64,000 nucleotides of DNA from Antilocapra americana (lineage: Eukaryota; Chordata; Mammalia; Artiodactyla; Antilocapridae), in contig ML664159.1 in assembly GCA_007570785.1 (NCBI GenBank), positions 6,937,483 to 7,001,482 on the forward strand, in the 5' to 3' direction. Shown here piece by piece: positions 22,977-34,664 of this stretch. Numbering within the stretch: position 1 is the first letter of the stretch; every line of letters begins with the position of its first letter. Under the pieces are notes generated by a model. That model ran no database searches. It was not told where the DNA came from and saw only the letters and a program-made list of their open reading frames with translations. Both the position numbers and the translations under genes were made by a program.

Positions 22977-24890
22977 GGGTCAGCTAAGCTGAAAGTCCAA
23001 GGTGGCTTCAGTATGGGTCTGGCAGTTGGTGATGCCATCCGCTTCTGGCCACGATTCTTCTGGAGAATCTTCAGGGCTTCTCATCCTCCATGTGCTCCAT
23101 TCTCAGTCTGTGGGCAGCACCCAAGAGAGTGAAGGTGGAAGCGGTCAGAGTTGAGGCATAGCTGGGGGTCACATATGCCACATTCTGTAGATCAGAAGAG
23201 ACCACGCGAGGCCAATCCAGATCGAAGGGATGAGCTACTAGATTGCCTGTTGGCAGGAGCAGCTGTGGATTCTGTGGCCACTGCTAGCAAAACTAAGTGG
23301 AAGATTTCTACCCTCCGAACCACCCTGGAAGATGGAAGGCTGATGCTGACACCTTGACATTAGACTGACTCTCAGAGCCTTATTCAGATAACTTCAGACT
23401 GAGTCATAAAACTGTGGATTTATGACCTCTGATGGCAGCTACTGCTCTAAAGCTTCTGTTTGCCCTTATCACCCCAGCCTGTTTCGAATTCTGTGAGCAC
23501 TCACTCATTTTCCCTTGTACCAGTTTACAGGTGTCTCTGCTAGGAGATACCAGCTCCATGAAGAAAGGACCACACCCCACCACTCTGCCTTACTGTGAAA
23601 TATATTCAATAGATAGATACAGAATTTAATTAAATAACCTAACTGAGCTTTAACATCAGGTTATTTGCTTACATAGCAAAGGCAAAACTAATTTAAGAGT
23701 CTTGCACTGCCTCCAAATTCTGAAAGAACATCATGTATCAAAGAGTCACGTTTCACACCGGAATACCATCTAATCAGATAGTTAAACTTCCTAACAGTTT
23801 TTCAGACATATAATCAAGTGTTAGAAAGCAGTATGCTTAATGACAAGTTTGAACTAGCAACCACCTTCAAGGATATACTACATTTTAACTTTAAGTGTGT
23901 CTGCAGATGAAAATCAAAAAGTAACAGCAGTTTATAACATATAGGCTGTGTATGTTCCAAGGCAGAACTAATTCTGGAGAGGGTATCTAATCTGCAGTAA
24001 ATGCTGCTACTAATTACTCAGTTGAATTTTGTAATATGTGTTTTCTCCAAGATCTCATTGTAACTCCACTTGTCTTCTCCCACTTGATGGAAAGCTTTGA
24101 CAATTTATTATGTTTAGAAGCAGCTGGGGTGTATTTCTAATTGATGATTTGTTATTCGATATTTCTTACTTGACTGTCCACATTTTTCATTCTCTTTGGC
24201 ATTTTCCTCAGTGTTTCCTGTCTTACTGAACTAGATGGATGGTGCTGCTTTTGTGCAAATGCAGGCAGTTTGCACTCCCCTGCTGCTTCTTTCCATCAGA
24301 TCACAGATACATACAGGACTGATGCTGGATAACATGTCTATGGCACTTATACCTGAACAAAGTATATTCACATATACTCTATCAGTTGATTAATAATACA
24401 TCAGTTCAGTGGGACGATGCTACCACCACCTCATTTGGCAGGTGGGGAGACTGGTGAACATATTCTAGAATATTTCAAATTGAATGTGTTCAAGTCAACC
24501 TCAGTACCTTCCAATAAAACCTATTTATTCTCCTAGATTCCAAACTTGGTTAAAGCAGCCTCATTTATCAGTCTTCCAAATTTGATCCTCTTCCCTCTTC
24601 ATTACTCCGCATGAACAGTCACCAAGACCCTGTGGATTCTCTTTCTCTCTGAGACCTGATCTTCTGATTCTTCCCCTGCTCCCCAGAAAAACTTCCATTT
24701 TTCACCTGGGTTTGTGTTAGAGCTTTCTGTCTGTTCCTCTGACTTCCGAGTTGCCCACCCAATCCTTCTCATTACTATGAGGACTGTCTTGCTTAAACTC
24801 ACATCTTTCCACGCACTTCTGGCTTTAAATGGGTCAGTGGCTCCCCACAGGGCACAGTCTAAAGGGTTACAAAGCTCTTTAGTCTTGCTC
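22977..24890. other. Mostly non-repetitive non-coding sequence
   Basis: About 1.9 kb without young repeats. 24740-24880 has L2-like wording ('cagtggctccccacaggg') but weakly. No exon seen. This is the longest repeat-poor stretch after the CpG island. Confidence 0.4.
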
Positions 24891-24894
24891 AGAC

Positions 24895-25390
24895 TAAAAC
24901 TTAGTGTAACCACTCTGGTGGAAAGTTTGGCAATGTCTTGAAAAATAACACGAGCGTTTACTCTTTGACCCAACATTCACTCACCTTCAGGAATATCTCC
25001 TGAAGATATCCTTGCAAAAATATGAAATTATTATAACTTATAAATTACTGGAGTAGGCATAGAGCTAATTATAGTGGCATTATTTGCTATAGTAGGGAAA
25101 AAAAACCTAAGAACTAGAAACAATCCAAATGTTCAGTAATAGGGAAGTGGTTTAGTAAACTCTGGGGCATCCAAATAGTGAAAAACCATACACCCATAAA
25201 AAGGAATGAGGAAGACCTGCACGTATTGGTATAGAACTGTCACTAGGTGATTGTTAGGTGAGATAAAGCAAGATACTGGATAGTGTTTATCTTATGCTAC
25301 CTTTTGTGTGAGACATGGTGGAAAAGAAAGATATTTGTTAGATTTTTCAAGAAATAACAATGAGTGTATATCAAAAACTAATAAAAATGG
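24895..25390 (+). mobile_element. Old L1 (L1M-type) 3' region
   Basis: Ordered words: 'aaagtttggcaatgtcttg', 'gacccaacattcactcac', 'aacaatccaaatgttcag', 'tagggaagtggtttagta', 'catacacccataaaaagg'. Diverged, no frame. Confidence 0.65.
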
Positions 25391-25482
25391 TTTCCTAGAT
25401 TGTGAAAGAGGGTGCAGGATGAAGGGGCAAGGAGAATAGAAAAAGTTTTATGGGTGCATTTTGTGGCTTGGGAACCATATAA

Positions 25483-25650
25483 AGTAAAAGTGAAAGTTGC
25501 TTAGTCTTGTCGGATTCTTTGAGATCCCATGTCCATGGAATTCTCCAGGCCAGATACTGCAGTGGGTAGCCATTCCCTTCTCCAGGGGATCTTCCCAACC
25601 CAGGGATTGAACCCAGGTCTCCCGCATTGCAGGCAGATTCTTTGCCAGCT
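25483..25650 (-). mobile_element. Bov-tA SINE lacking its 5' end
   Basis: Antisense 'gttgcttagtcttgtcgg' to 'cagattctttgccagctg'; the final head bases (ccagggaagccc) are missing, so it is 5' truncated. Confidence 0.88.
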
Positions 25651-25773
25651 GTTTATATAATTCAAAGATGGAGGGGCAGGGAGAAATCCCTAACAAATTG
25701 GAAACAAATGAGCCTAACCACAAATCAATTTTGGCCATAGCTGAGTAGAGAAAATAATCCCTTATTTAAAATG

Positions 25774-25800
25774 TAGGACTTCCCTGGTGGTCCAGTGGTA
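25774..25800 (+). mobile_element. 27-base SINE head fragment
   Basis: 'ggacttccctggtggtccag' then unrelated sequence. A second tail-less head in this window; flanking duplication is not convincing. Confidence 0.6.
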
Positions 25801-26204
25801 CTATGTTGCTATTGTAACACTAACAGCAACATGATGTAAGAAAAAAAAAGGAACTCAAGTAAATACTTGTGTTAATGCTATTAGAAACTGAGATTTGCAC
25901 AGTAAAAGAGATACAAGTGTAAAACTTTAAAAGTTGAGTGAAAACAGGATAATGATTGCAGTGGATTGAAATGTCAAATATAAATAAATCTGAGTTCATG
26001 ATAATGCTTTAAAAACTAGTTATTTTAATTATCATAGTCTTTTACCTCCCTAAGGAAGCAATTTTTGTGGTTAAACTCTTCTTACTTACTTAATTTAAAC
26101 CTCTACTTCCTTATGGCTTCTTTTTGAAAACAAATAAAATACAGAAAGATTTTAAATGTATTTTCCATTACAAAAGTTGAAAAACAAAACCACACTGGTT
26201 ACCT

Positions 26205-26642
26205 AATGCCATTTGTAGCAACATGAATGGACCTAGAGATTGTCATATTGAGTGAAGTAAGTCAGACACAGAAAGACAAATATCACATGACACCACTAAT
26301 ATGTGGAATCTAAGGGGAAAAAGGTACAAATGAACTTATTTACAAAACAGAAGTACAGTTACGGATGTAGAAAACAAACATATGGTTACCAGGGGATAAG
26401 GGGGGAGGGATAAACTGGGAAATTGGGATTGATATATAACATTACTATATATAAAATACATAACTAATATATATAGTTATCTGTTTTCCCTGTATGTAGC
26501 ACAGGGAACTCTACTCAATACTCTGTAGTGGCCTATATGGAAAAAGAATCTTAAAAAAAAAAAGGGTGGATATATGTATAACAGATTCACTTTGCTGCAC
26601 ACCTAAAATACAACATTGTTAATCAACTATACTCCAATAAAA
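26205..26642 (+). mobile_element. L1 3' end, 5'-truncated
   Basis: 'acatgaatggacctagag', 'atatgtggaatctaaggg', 'tatgtagcacagggaactc', 'aatcaactatactccaataa'. Non-coding 3' UTR mostly. Confidence 0.9.
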
Positions 26643-26861
26643 CACACATACACACTGGTTACCGTTGTGTGTTACTAGATTACTAAGTCACTATTCTAAA
26701 CATTGATGAATAAAGGGAAGAACATCAAGGATCCTACCTTTCTTATATAAATGTAATGATTAATGAGGAAAAGTCATTTTTTGAATATGAATTTCAGCTA
26801 ATGAATATAGAAGCAATGGTAGAATAGCCCACCACTATTTTGCAGCCTTCACTGAAATAAA

Positions 26862-27065
26862 GGGGAGCTTCTCAAGTGCTGCTAGTCATAAAGAACTTTC
26901 CTACCAATGCAGGAGATGTACGAGACATGGCTTCGATCCCTGGGTGGGGAAGATCCCCTGGAGAAAGACACAACAACCCACTCCAGTATGCTTGCCTGGA
27001 GAATCTCATGGACAGAAGAGGGTCACAAAGAGTTAGGTATGACTGAAGCGACTTAGCAGCAGGAG
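26862..27065 (+). mobile_element. Bov-tA SINE, diverged
   Basis: 'ggagcttctcaagtgctg', 'ggcttcgatccctgggtg', 'ccactccagtatgcttgc', 'actgaagcgacttagcagc'. Internal loss after 'gacagaagag'. Confidence 0.85.
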
Positions 27066-27299
27066 GAAGCTAGCTCCTAAGGCTACCAAAAATATTAGGT
27101 AAAATGTTGATAGGGAACTTTAAAATGGAGAAAAGTGGCTAACATCACTAAAACCTGATAATCGCCTTTAGCAGCAATAAAACTGGAAAAGCTGGTAATG
27201 TGTGCCTCATGGTAAAATGTAATGTGAAGCACGTAACATCATTAGTGAAGTATTCTTGGATAAAAATCTAATCATGCTTCTAGATCGAAGTCAATTTTA

Positions 27300-28400
27300 T
27301 AGACTTAATTAGGAATATAGGAGATAGTGGAACAAAGAAAGCAGCAATAGGAGGAAAATCAATAGCCTAAAATCCATCAGTAAAAATAGAAGAATGTAAA
27401 TGAATAAACTAAAATTTCAAGTACAAACCTGGATAGAGAATAGTAAAATAAAATAAAGGAAAGCAGGGAGAAAACAGCAAAAAAGCAAGGCGAAGAAAAT
27501 AATAAAGATTAAAAAGAGAAATCAATTATTAGACTAGGAAAAATAAATGAATTTATAAATAAATCTTTGGGAAAAATACCATAAGTAGTTCTGTGAAAAA
27601 AAGCACTAAACCATCAACTAATCTAATCATGATAAAAGGGAGAAAATATACAAAACAAGAAATGACAAGATACAAGCTCTGAAACAGAAGAAAATGTTAA
27701 ACATTTAAGAGACTACTTTGCACAACTTCAAGCACATGCACTTGAAAACCTGGTTGAAATAACTAACTCCATAGAAAAATTAAAATTTCCAAAATTTCCC
27801 CTAATAAGGATGAAGCTTAAACAAATCAGTTTTCATAGAAGAAATATATGCCCTATATGCCCATCTATATAAAACTAGTTGAATAAAGGATGATACATCC
27901 AAATAATGGAATATTATGCAGCAAAATCTCTATGTACTAATCTGGGGTGTTTCCAAGGAATATTGTGATAATAAAACATTGTTGCATTAAAAGGAAGGAA
28001 ATAAGACTACATATCTGCATCCTGTTCTGTGTTTGTGCTCAGTCGTGTCCAACTTTTTGCAGCCCCATGTACAAGAGCCCTGCCAGGCTCCTCTGTTGTG
28101 GGATTTCCCAGGCAAGAATACTGGAGTGGGTTGCCATTTCCTTCTCCAGAAGATCTTCCTGACCCAGGGATTGAACCTGCATCTCTTATGTCTCCTATGC
28201 CGGCAGGCAGATTCTTTACCACTAGTGCCACCTGGTAAGCCGTAAACTACATATATATTTGCTTATTGTTTAAAAAACTATGTGAAAAGGATAAAGTAGG
28301 AACTAACAAAAATGTTGAAAATGAAATGGAACTCAGAGCTTATCTCTTTATAATTTTTACTTTTGAACCATGTAAATTTTTGCATATTAAATGAACAAAA
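27300..28400 (+). mobile_element. Old L1 remnant, split by a SINE
   Basis: A-rich with L1 ORF2 words 'aagagactactttgcacaac' and 'cttgaaaacctggttgaaat', later 3' end words 'tggaatattatgcagcaa'. Heavily diverged and internally deleted. Confidence 0.5.
28015..28245 (-). mobile_element. Bov-tA SINE
   Basis: Antisense 'gtgctcagtcgtgtccaac' to 'gccacctggtaagccg'. Flanks actacatat at 28006-28014 and 28246-28254. Confidence 0.93.
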
Positions 28401-29305
28401 ATTTAAAAAGCAAACTCTAATATTGGAAACAAGGAGCTACAAATTAACCCACCTAATGAAACTATCAAACTGATACCATGGGCACTCAAAAAATAATTAA
28501 TTCAACTGACTTGAGCACAGTACTACCTTAATAAAATGTATTCTAAGTACCAAATGAATTGCAGAGAAATACTGATCTTTTCTTTTTTTTTTTTAATAAT
28601 GAGATCAGTGAAGAAATTCTGAATGTATTTTGTATGTATTATAGATTAGAAGAAATTGTTGGAAATAAGGTTCTTTCTCACTGTGGGAGAAAAGAGATAA
28701 CAGTTGGAATAGGAAAAGGTTATGAAAGAATCATTTTTTAAATTTCATCTGATTTACATTGGAGGTATTGGTATTAACTCATGGTTTAATATTTTCTAGC
28801 TCTGAAATTTTTATTTTCTAGTCTCTTGAAAAAGCCTAGGAGTGGTAATATTCTGACAACAATGGGCATACCTAGTATGCGGGTGCTGATTTCTAAACAT
28901 TGTCCTCCATTGCAAGGAACTTAGGTTCCTTGGAGAAATGGCTGAATATGGAAAGTGCACAGTTTGGAACATGAAAAGTGTATAGTGAACCGGAGAATCA
29001 TGTGCATAAAATTTGGAAAATTTTCATAATTAATGGGGACATGTCAAAGGATATAGCAGCTAGCTTAGAATTGTTCCCGCTGGCCAAGTTTGTGATAAGT
29101 ATACCATCAAAAAGAATAATGATGATGGGAGGTGGGAGGGGGGTTCTGGAGAGGGAACACATGTATACCCATGGCAGATTCATGTCAATGTATGGCAAAA
29201 CCAACACGATAATGTAAAGAAAATTAAAATAAGTAAATAAATAAATAATTTTTTTAAAAAGAATAATGATGGTAATAGTTATATTATCTTCAGTTAAAAA
29301 AAAAA

Positions 29306-29634
29306 CCCATGAGTCCATAGCTACTCAAAAAACTAAATATAGAACTACCATATGATCCAGCAATTCCACCCCTGGGTATATATCTAACAAAAACAAAAAC
29401 ACTAATTCAAAAAAATTTCGTGTACCCCAGTGTTCATAGCAGCACTATTTACAATTGCCAAGATATGGAAGCAATCTGAGTGTCCATTAACAGATGACTG
29501 GATAAAGAAGATGTGATATATATATATTTATATTTGATATATATATATATATCATTATATATTCTATGACTATGGAATACTATTCAACCATAAAAGAGAA
29601 TATTTTGCCATTTGCAGTAGCATGATGGACTTGG
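29306..29634 (+). mobile_element. L1 3' region, left half of a split element
   Basis: 'ctaccatatgatccagcaat', 'cagtgttcatagcagcact', 'gccaagatatggaagcaa', a TA repeat at 29518-29552, 'ggaatactattcaaccat'. Continues at 31097 after the BovB insertion. Confidence 0.9.
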
Positions 29635-31096
29635 GTATATTTCCTTTTCTCCTTTGACTGTTATTCCAGGTATCTCTTAATGTGAACCATGAACTTCCAG
29701 ATGTTCAAGATGGATTTAGAAGAGGAACCAGAGATCAAATTGCCAATATCCATTGGATAACTGAAAAAAGCAAGAGAATGCCAGAAAAACAACTACTTCT
29801 GCTTTATTGACTGCCAAAGCCTTTGACTGTGTGGATCACAACAAACTGGAAAATTCTGAAAAAGATGGGAATACCAGATCACCTTACCTGCCTCCTGAGA
29901 AATCTGTATGCAGATCAAGAAGCAACAGTTGGAACCAGACATGGAACAACAGACTGGTTCCAAATTGGGAAAGGAGTATGTCAAGGCTGTATATTGTCAC
30001 CCTGTTTATTTAACTTATATGCAGAGGACATCATGCAAAATCCTGGGCTGGATGAAGCATAAACTGGAATCAAGATTGCCGGGAGAAATATCGATAACCT
30101 CAGATATGCAGAAAACACCACCCTATGGGAGAAAGTGAAGAAGAACTAAAGAGCCTCTTGATGAAAGTGAAAGAGGAGGGTGAAAAAGTTGGTTTAAAAC
30201 TCAACATTCAGAAACCAAAGATCATGGCATCCAGTCCCATCACTTCATGGCAAATAGATAGGGAAAAAATGGAAAGAGTGAGAGATTTTGGGGGGCTCCA
30301 AAATCACTGCAGATGGTGACTGCAGCCATGAAATTAAAAAAGACACTTGCTCCTTTGAAGAAAAGCTATGACCAAGCTGCTGCTGCTGCTGCTGCTGCTA
30401 AGTTGCTTCAGTCATGTCCGACTCTGTGTGACCCCATAGACAGCAGCCCACCAGGCTCCCCCGTCCCTAGGATTCTCCAGGCAAGAACACTGGAGTGGGG
30501 TGCCATTTCTTTCTCCAATGCATGAAAGTGAAAAGTGAAAAGTGAAAGTGAAGTCGCTCAGTTGTGTCCAAGTCCTAGTGACCCCATGGCTAGACAGTGT
30601 ATTAAAAAGTAGAGACATTACTTTGCCAACAAAGGTCTGTCTAGTCAAAGCTATGGTTTTTCCAGTAGTCATGTACAGATGTGAGAGTTGCACCATAAAG
30701 AAAGCTAAGTGCTGAAGAATCGATGCCTTTGAACCATGGTGTTGGAGAAGACTCTTGAGAGTCCCTTGGACAGCAAGGAGATCATACCAGTCAATCCTCA
30801 AGGAAATCAGTCCTGAATATTCATTGGAAGGACTGATGCTGAAGCTGAAGCGGCAATACTTTAGCCACCTGATGAGAAGAACTAATTGGAAAAGAACCTG
30901 ATGCTGGGAAAGACTGAAGGCAGGAGGAGAAGGGGACAACGAGAATGAGATGGTTGAAAGGCACACCAACTTGATAACCATGAGTTTGAGCAAGCTCCGG
31001 GAGTTGGTGATGGACGGGGAAGCCTGGCGTGCTGCAGGCAGTGTCGTCTCAAAGAGTCAGACACAACTGAGTGACTGAACTGAACTGAACTGAACT
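29635..31096 (+). mobile_element. BovB LINE inserted into an L1, itself hit by a Bov-A2
   Basis: BovB ORF2 RT region to 3' end. Recognisable from 'gtgaaccatgaacttccag' (29681) through RT blocks to 'ctgagtgactgaactgaac'. The RT catalytic box reads YAEN (30105-30116), so the copy is catalytically dead there. The flanks gatggacttgg (29624-29634) and gatggacctgg (31097-31107) are the duplicated L1 target, one mismatch. Bases 29635-29680 are not obvious sense BovB. A Bov-A2 lies at 30371-30590. Confidence 0.93.
30371..30590 (-). mobile_element. Bov-A2 SINE with seven CTG units, truncated
   Basis: Antisense first half complete, linker 'gtgaaaagtgaaaagtg', second half cut after 'gaccccatgg'. Interrupts the BovB at the 'gctatgaccaagc' site. 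Confidence 0.93.
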
Positions 31097-31460
31097 GATG
31101 GACCTGGAGAAGATTATGCTAAGTAAAATAAGTCAGACGGAGAAAGACGAATACTGTATGATATCAGTTATATGTGGAATCTAAAAAAATGCAATAACTT
31201 AGTAAATATAACATAAAAGAAGCAGACTCACAGATAGAACAAACTAATGCTTACCAGTGGGGAGAAGGAAGCAGGGAGGGGCGATAAAGGGATGGGGGAG
31301 TAAGAAATGCAAACTATTGGTATAAAATAAACTACAAGGATATATTGTACAACATGGAGAATACAGCCAATATTTTCTAAATATAAATGGATAATAACCT
31401 CTAAAAATTGTGAATAACTATATTGGACATCAGTAACATATTGTACATTGTATTTTACTT
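31097..31460 (+). mobile_element. L1 3' end, right half of the split element
   Basis: 'gattatgctaagtaaaata', 'atatgtggaatctaaaaa', 'aaactaatgcttaccagtg', 'tacattgtattttacttg'. Same orientation and order as 29306-29634. Confidence 0.9.
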
Positions 31461-31753
31461 GAGTAAAATAAAATAAAACAAAACATGAATAATGGTAATG
31501 ATTCTGTTGAATCAGAAAATAACCCAATAGTTCATAGTGATACTTAAAAATGGTGGTGGCGATGACCTTTCTTCTTTCAAAGGCTGCTAACCAGTAAACG
31601 TAAAAAGAAAATATTGAGTCAGAAAAATTACCATTTTTGTCAATTACTGTAATAATTTAGGCAAGGATCATACATTTAGATGCTGAAATTATTGACTGAA
31701 AGATTTTCAAGGATTATTAAGCAACAGGTATTCACACATTATCACACAGTTAC

Positions 31754-31970
31754 CTATTAATTATAATATCACACAAACACACACCCTGGAATGTGTCAAG
31801 ATTAGTACCCTGATCTTTATAAACCTTCAGTAGCCCGGAAGTGGGAGGAACTCTTATGAGATCTCCAACAGGAATCTTCATTGAAATAAGAGACTTCCGT
31901 TTATATCTTTGGGCATGTTGTTTTGGAATGCTCCTGCTTGTAGGCACAAATATATTGTTCCTGCGGTAAA
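31754..31970 (-). other. Candidate coding exon (unidentified)
   Basis: Minus strand, unproven. An open frame spans 217 bases between an acceptor-like site (pyrimidine-rich, cctcag|ttt, exon start 31970) and a good donor (AATAG|GTAACT, exon end 31754). The product contains RYKRKSLISMKIPVGDLIRV and PPTSGLLKVYKDQGTNL, which is unlike any repeat here and not low complexity. The last ten codons overlap a CA-rich stretch, so a donor nearer 31785 is also possible. I do not recognise the protein. It is not downstream of the CpG island for a minus-strand gene, so it would need another promoter to the right. Confidence 0.25.
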
Positions 31971-32137
31971 CTGAGGTTATCGGAATAGAGACGCTGAGAA
32001 GCTAAACCAAGTACCTTATTTCATAATGTAAATCCACTGTGTCTATTTTAGCAAAGCCAAGGTCCTGCAGAAGTGTATCTTCCATCAGAGAAAGGATTCT
32101 TCTCCATGTTTCAGTTTAGCCTGTGCGCTGCTTGGTT

Positions 32138-32351
32138 ATGCGCTTCTCTGGTGGCTCAGCTGGTAAAGACTCCGCCTGCGATGCAAGGACACCCGGGTTC
32201 AATCCCTGGGTTGGGAAGATCCCCTGGAGGAGGACATGGCAACCCCTTCCAGTATTCTTGCCTGGAGAATCCCCGTGGACAAAGGAGTCTGGCAGTTACA
32301 GTCCATGGGGGTCACAAAGAGTTGGTCACAACTGAGTGAATAAACACAGCA
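32138..32351 (+). mobile_element. Bov-tA SINE
   Basis: 'gcgcttctctggtggctc', 'ggttcaatccctgggttg', 'ggtcacaactgagtgaat'. Exact flanking duplication ctgcttggtt at 32128-32137 and 32352-32361. Confidence 0.95.
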
Positions 32352-32361
32352 CTGCTTGGTT

Positions 32362-32890
32362 GCTCTCACTGGAGATGTGTCTATATTCTTCTTAGTGGAG
32401 TAATGCACAGAGAAGCAGGAGCAGAACCCCTAAAGCTGCAGGGGAGATACACACAACAGGACTTCATGGAGGAAGTGACCAGCGTCAAATTCAGGTTAGC
32501 GCAGAGTGGATTGTGGATACACTCACCGAGATGCCATAACCTAGATTGTGCTGATACCAGCTGCTGTTATGTTGGAATTTCCCTGAGGGCTGAGAGAGGG
32601 TGGAGCTCGGGGTAACCTGAGGGTTAGGGTGGGGATTATTTTGAAGGGAAACAAAGTTTCCACTGCCAGTCTACCTGAATAATAATAATGGCATGTGTAC
32701 CCACTATTATTTAGCTGTCTAAATATAAGTTTATATAGGTTTTATAATAGGTTCACAATTATAAACTACTGGGCTGTAAAATCTGAGGATGGAAGAGGGA
32801 CAGGAACTAGAGAGGAAGGAGAACTTTTTCCTTGGTCTGGGTCCTTGTTGAAAGTTTACATCAAGATAGTTGGGAGCTGGGAATTACCAT
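32362..32890. other. Non-repetitive non-coding sequence
   Basis: No exon, RNA gene or repeat recognised. Confidence 0.4.
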
Positions 32891-32892
32891 AG

Positions 32893-32999
32893 TCTAGAGG
32901 TCAGGACTCAGAGCTTCCCTTGATGAGAGCTGGTCCAGATTCGATCCCTGATCCCAACAAGCTGCGTGGTACTGCCCAAAAAAAAAAAAAAAAAAAAAG
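32893..32999 (+). mobile_element. Degraded tRNA-derived SINE with poly(A)
   Basis: 'tctagaggtcaggactc', 'gattcgatccctgatccc', 'gctgcgtggtactgccc' and a run of about 20 A resemble the short CHR-type SINE. Confidence 0.6.
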
Positions 33000-33407
33000 A
33001 GGAAGAAAAGAAAGTTGGGAGCTCAACAGGGAGGCAGTCAAGGCAGGGCCCACTGGAGGAGGCATCTCTGAGAGAAAACACTTCTAACAGCAGCTGGAAG
33101 AACATGACTTGCCTGTGCTAAACTTCCCTGACAGCCTGTTTCAGGTGTGCTGGGAAGATTAAGAGAAGCATATGCCCCAGCCAGGGGGAAAGCACTGCCT
33201 TTCCCCTGGGGCCAAAGGGGAGAGAGCAAGGATACTGCCAGTTAATAAAGATATAAACAAGTTTGCCAAAGGGTAGATGTCATCAGGTATACATATTTTG
33301 TGTCTGTTAATTCATGGAATATGTAGCCATTATGCAATGGTTGTGTATCTTTCTCATAGTAGGTTCACAGTCTCCTATCAGTAATTCTGAAATCTCAATG
33401 ACTTTGA

Positions 33408-33413
<6 letters not shown>

Positions 33414-33442
<29 letters not shown>
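33414..33442. repeat. (AT)n microsatellite
   Basis: About 14 AT units. Confidence 0.95.
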
Positions 33443-33445
<3 letters not shown>

Positions 33446-33559
33446 CAGGTTTGAAACAATCTCATTTGGTGGCAAAAGTTGACTAGAACTTATGTGAAAT
33501 TATTTATACTGATTATCTCACTTGATTTCTGAATTTTTATATGCTTTGCTACAGAAAAA

Positions 33560-34195
33560 TGGATGTGTTTGTTAGCAGGGCATTGCCCCAGAGTTCTCTC
33601 TGTATGCTCCGTGGCAAGGGCCCTGTAAAGCTGAAAACTGCTGAGTTCCAAACCCTGTCTGGCCACAATGGATAAGGATTTAGACTTAGATAAGGGGGAT
33701 TTGCAGTTTTATGAACCTTCAGTCAAGCTAGAAGTTGGCCTCGGAGCCCTTGGGGAAGCAGAGCCTGTTTCCCTTGATCTTTAGATATAAACTCCATCCC
33801 ACCTCCTGCTGCTGCTCTGAGATAAAAATGGAGTCTTTGGGCCTAGAAAAGAAAACAACGGTCTCAAAGACCTTTGCTGAATCATCTAACTTTGGGGAAA
33901 ACAAAACCAAACTTTAGGTCCTGCCCTGATGCTCCGGGCCTGTTGCATCCACCTGGTACTTATCACCCCCTGCCCAGAAACCTTCCACCCCCTGTTCAAC
34001 TACAAATGCCATCTCAACTAAAGAATACCCAAAATGTCCCACCCGACTAACGTTTCCCTTATCACTTCCACAAACCTCCCTTTAAATATGAAGCCTCCCT
34101 GATCCTTCTTGAGCTCAGCCTTGCCTGAATAAAGATAACCTACCTCCGTTGAGGTCGTCTCTCCTTTTCTGCCTCGGCCCGAACTATACCTTACA
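33560..34195 (+). mobile_element. Solo ERV long terminal repeat
   Basis: About 630 bases with retroviral LTR architecture: start near 'tgttagcagggcattg' (33570), TTTAAATA-type TATA box in 'cctccctttaaatatgaa' (34082), polyadenylation signal AATAAA in 'gcctgaataaagataacc' (about 34128), a CT-rich region, and a terminal 'ccttaca' (34195). AAAAA-type flanks could be a short duplication but also chance. No primer-binding site follows, so I read it as a solo LTR. The exact left edge is uncertain by about 10 bases. Confidence 0.7.
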
Positions 34196-34513
34196 AAAAA
34201 TCTATGCCTTCTCTGTACAGCTTTAAACGATCTGAATGTGTTGCCAATAGTAAAATTCAGGCAGTTACACGAAAAAGTCTCGATTTCTAGTGTCTGTTGG
34301 GAAGCTGGAAAGCTAGCAGTACTGAGTCTGAATTCTGACAGATCAGATAGTCGCTGGCATTGAATAGCAAGCTGCTTTGTTTAGATGGGAAGACTGTCTA
34401 GTTGCCACAGTTTCCACCACTCTTAACTATCATATAGAAATAGGAGGGAATGGGGCAGGGCACAACCTTTAAAAGAATGACACAGCCATAGCACACAACA
34501 GAAATGGTTACGA

Positions 34514-34664
34514 GTTGCCAACTTAAAAAAGGTGCATAACGTGAGAGTTGAGAGTTAAGTTTTATTTGGGGCAAAATGAGGACTGGAGCTGGGGAGACAG
34601 CCCCTCAGCTAGCCCTAAATAAAACTTCGCAGTTCTCACGTTTGTGCATCTTTTTAAAGTCAAC
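34514..34664. repeat. Inverted repeat, arms about 55 bases
   Basis: 34514-34571 and the reverse complement of 34613-34664 share 'gtgcataacgtgagag'-like and 'aagttttatttgggg'-like blocks with several mismatches and small gaps. 41-base spacer. Confidence 0.8.

Noticed and set aside
24602..24976. 124-codon minus-strand open frame
   Set aside because: Runs from L2-like sequence into an old L1 3' region; no coherent protein features.
30371..30392. CTG repeat expansion
   Set aside because: The CTG units are the normal end of antisense Bov-A2 elements (also at 3119 and 13161).
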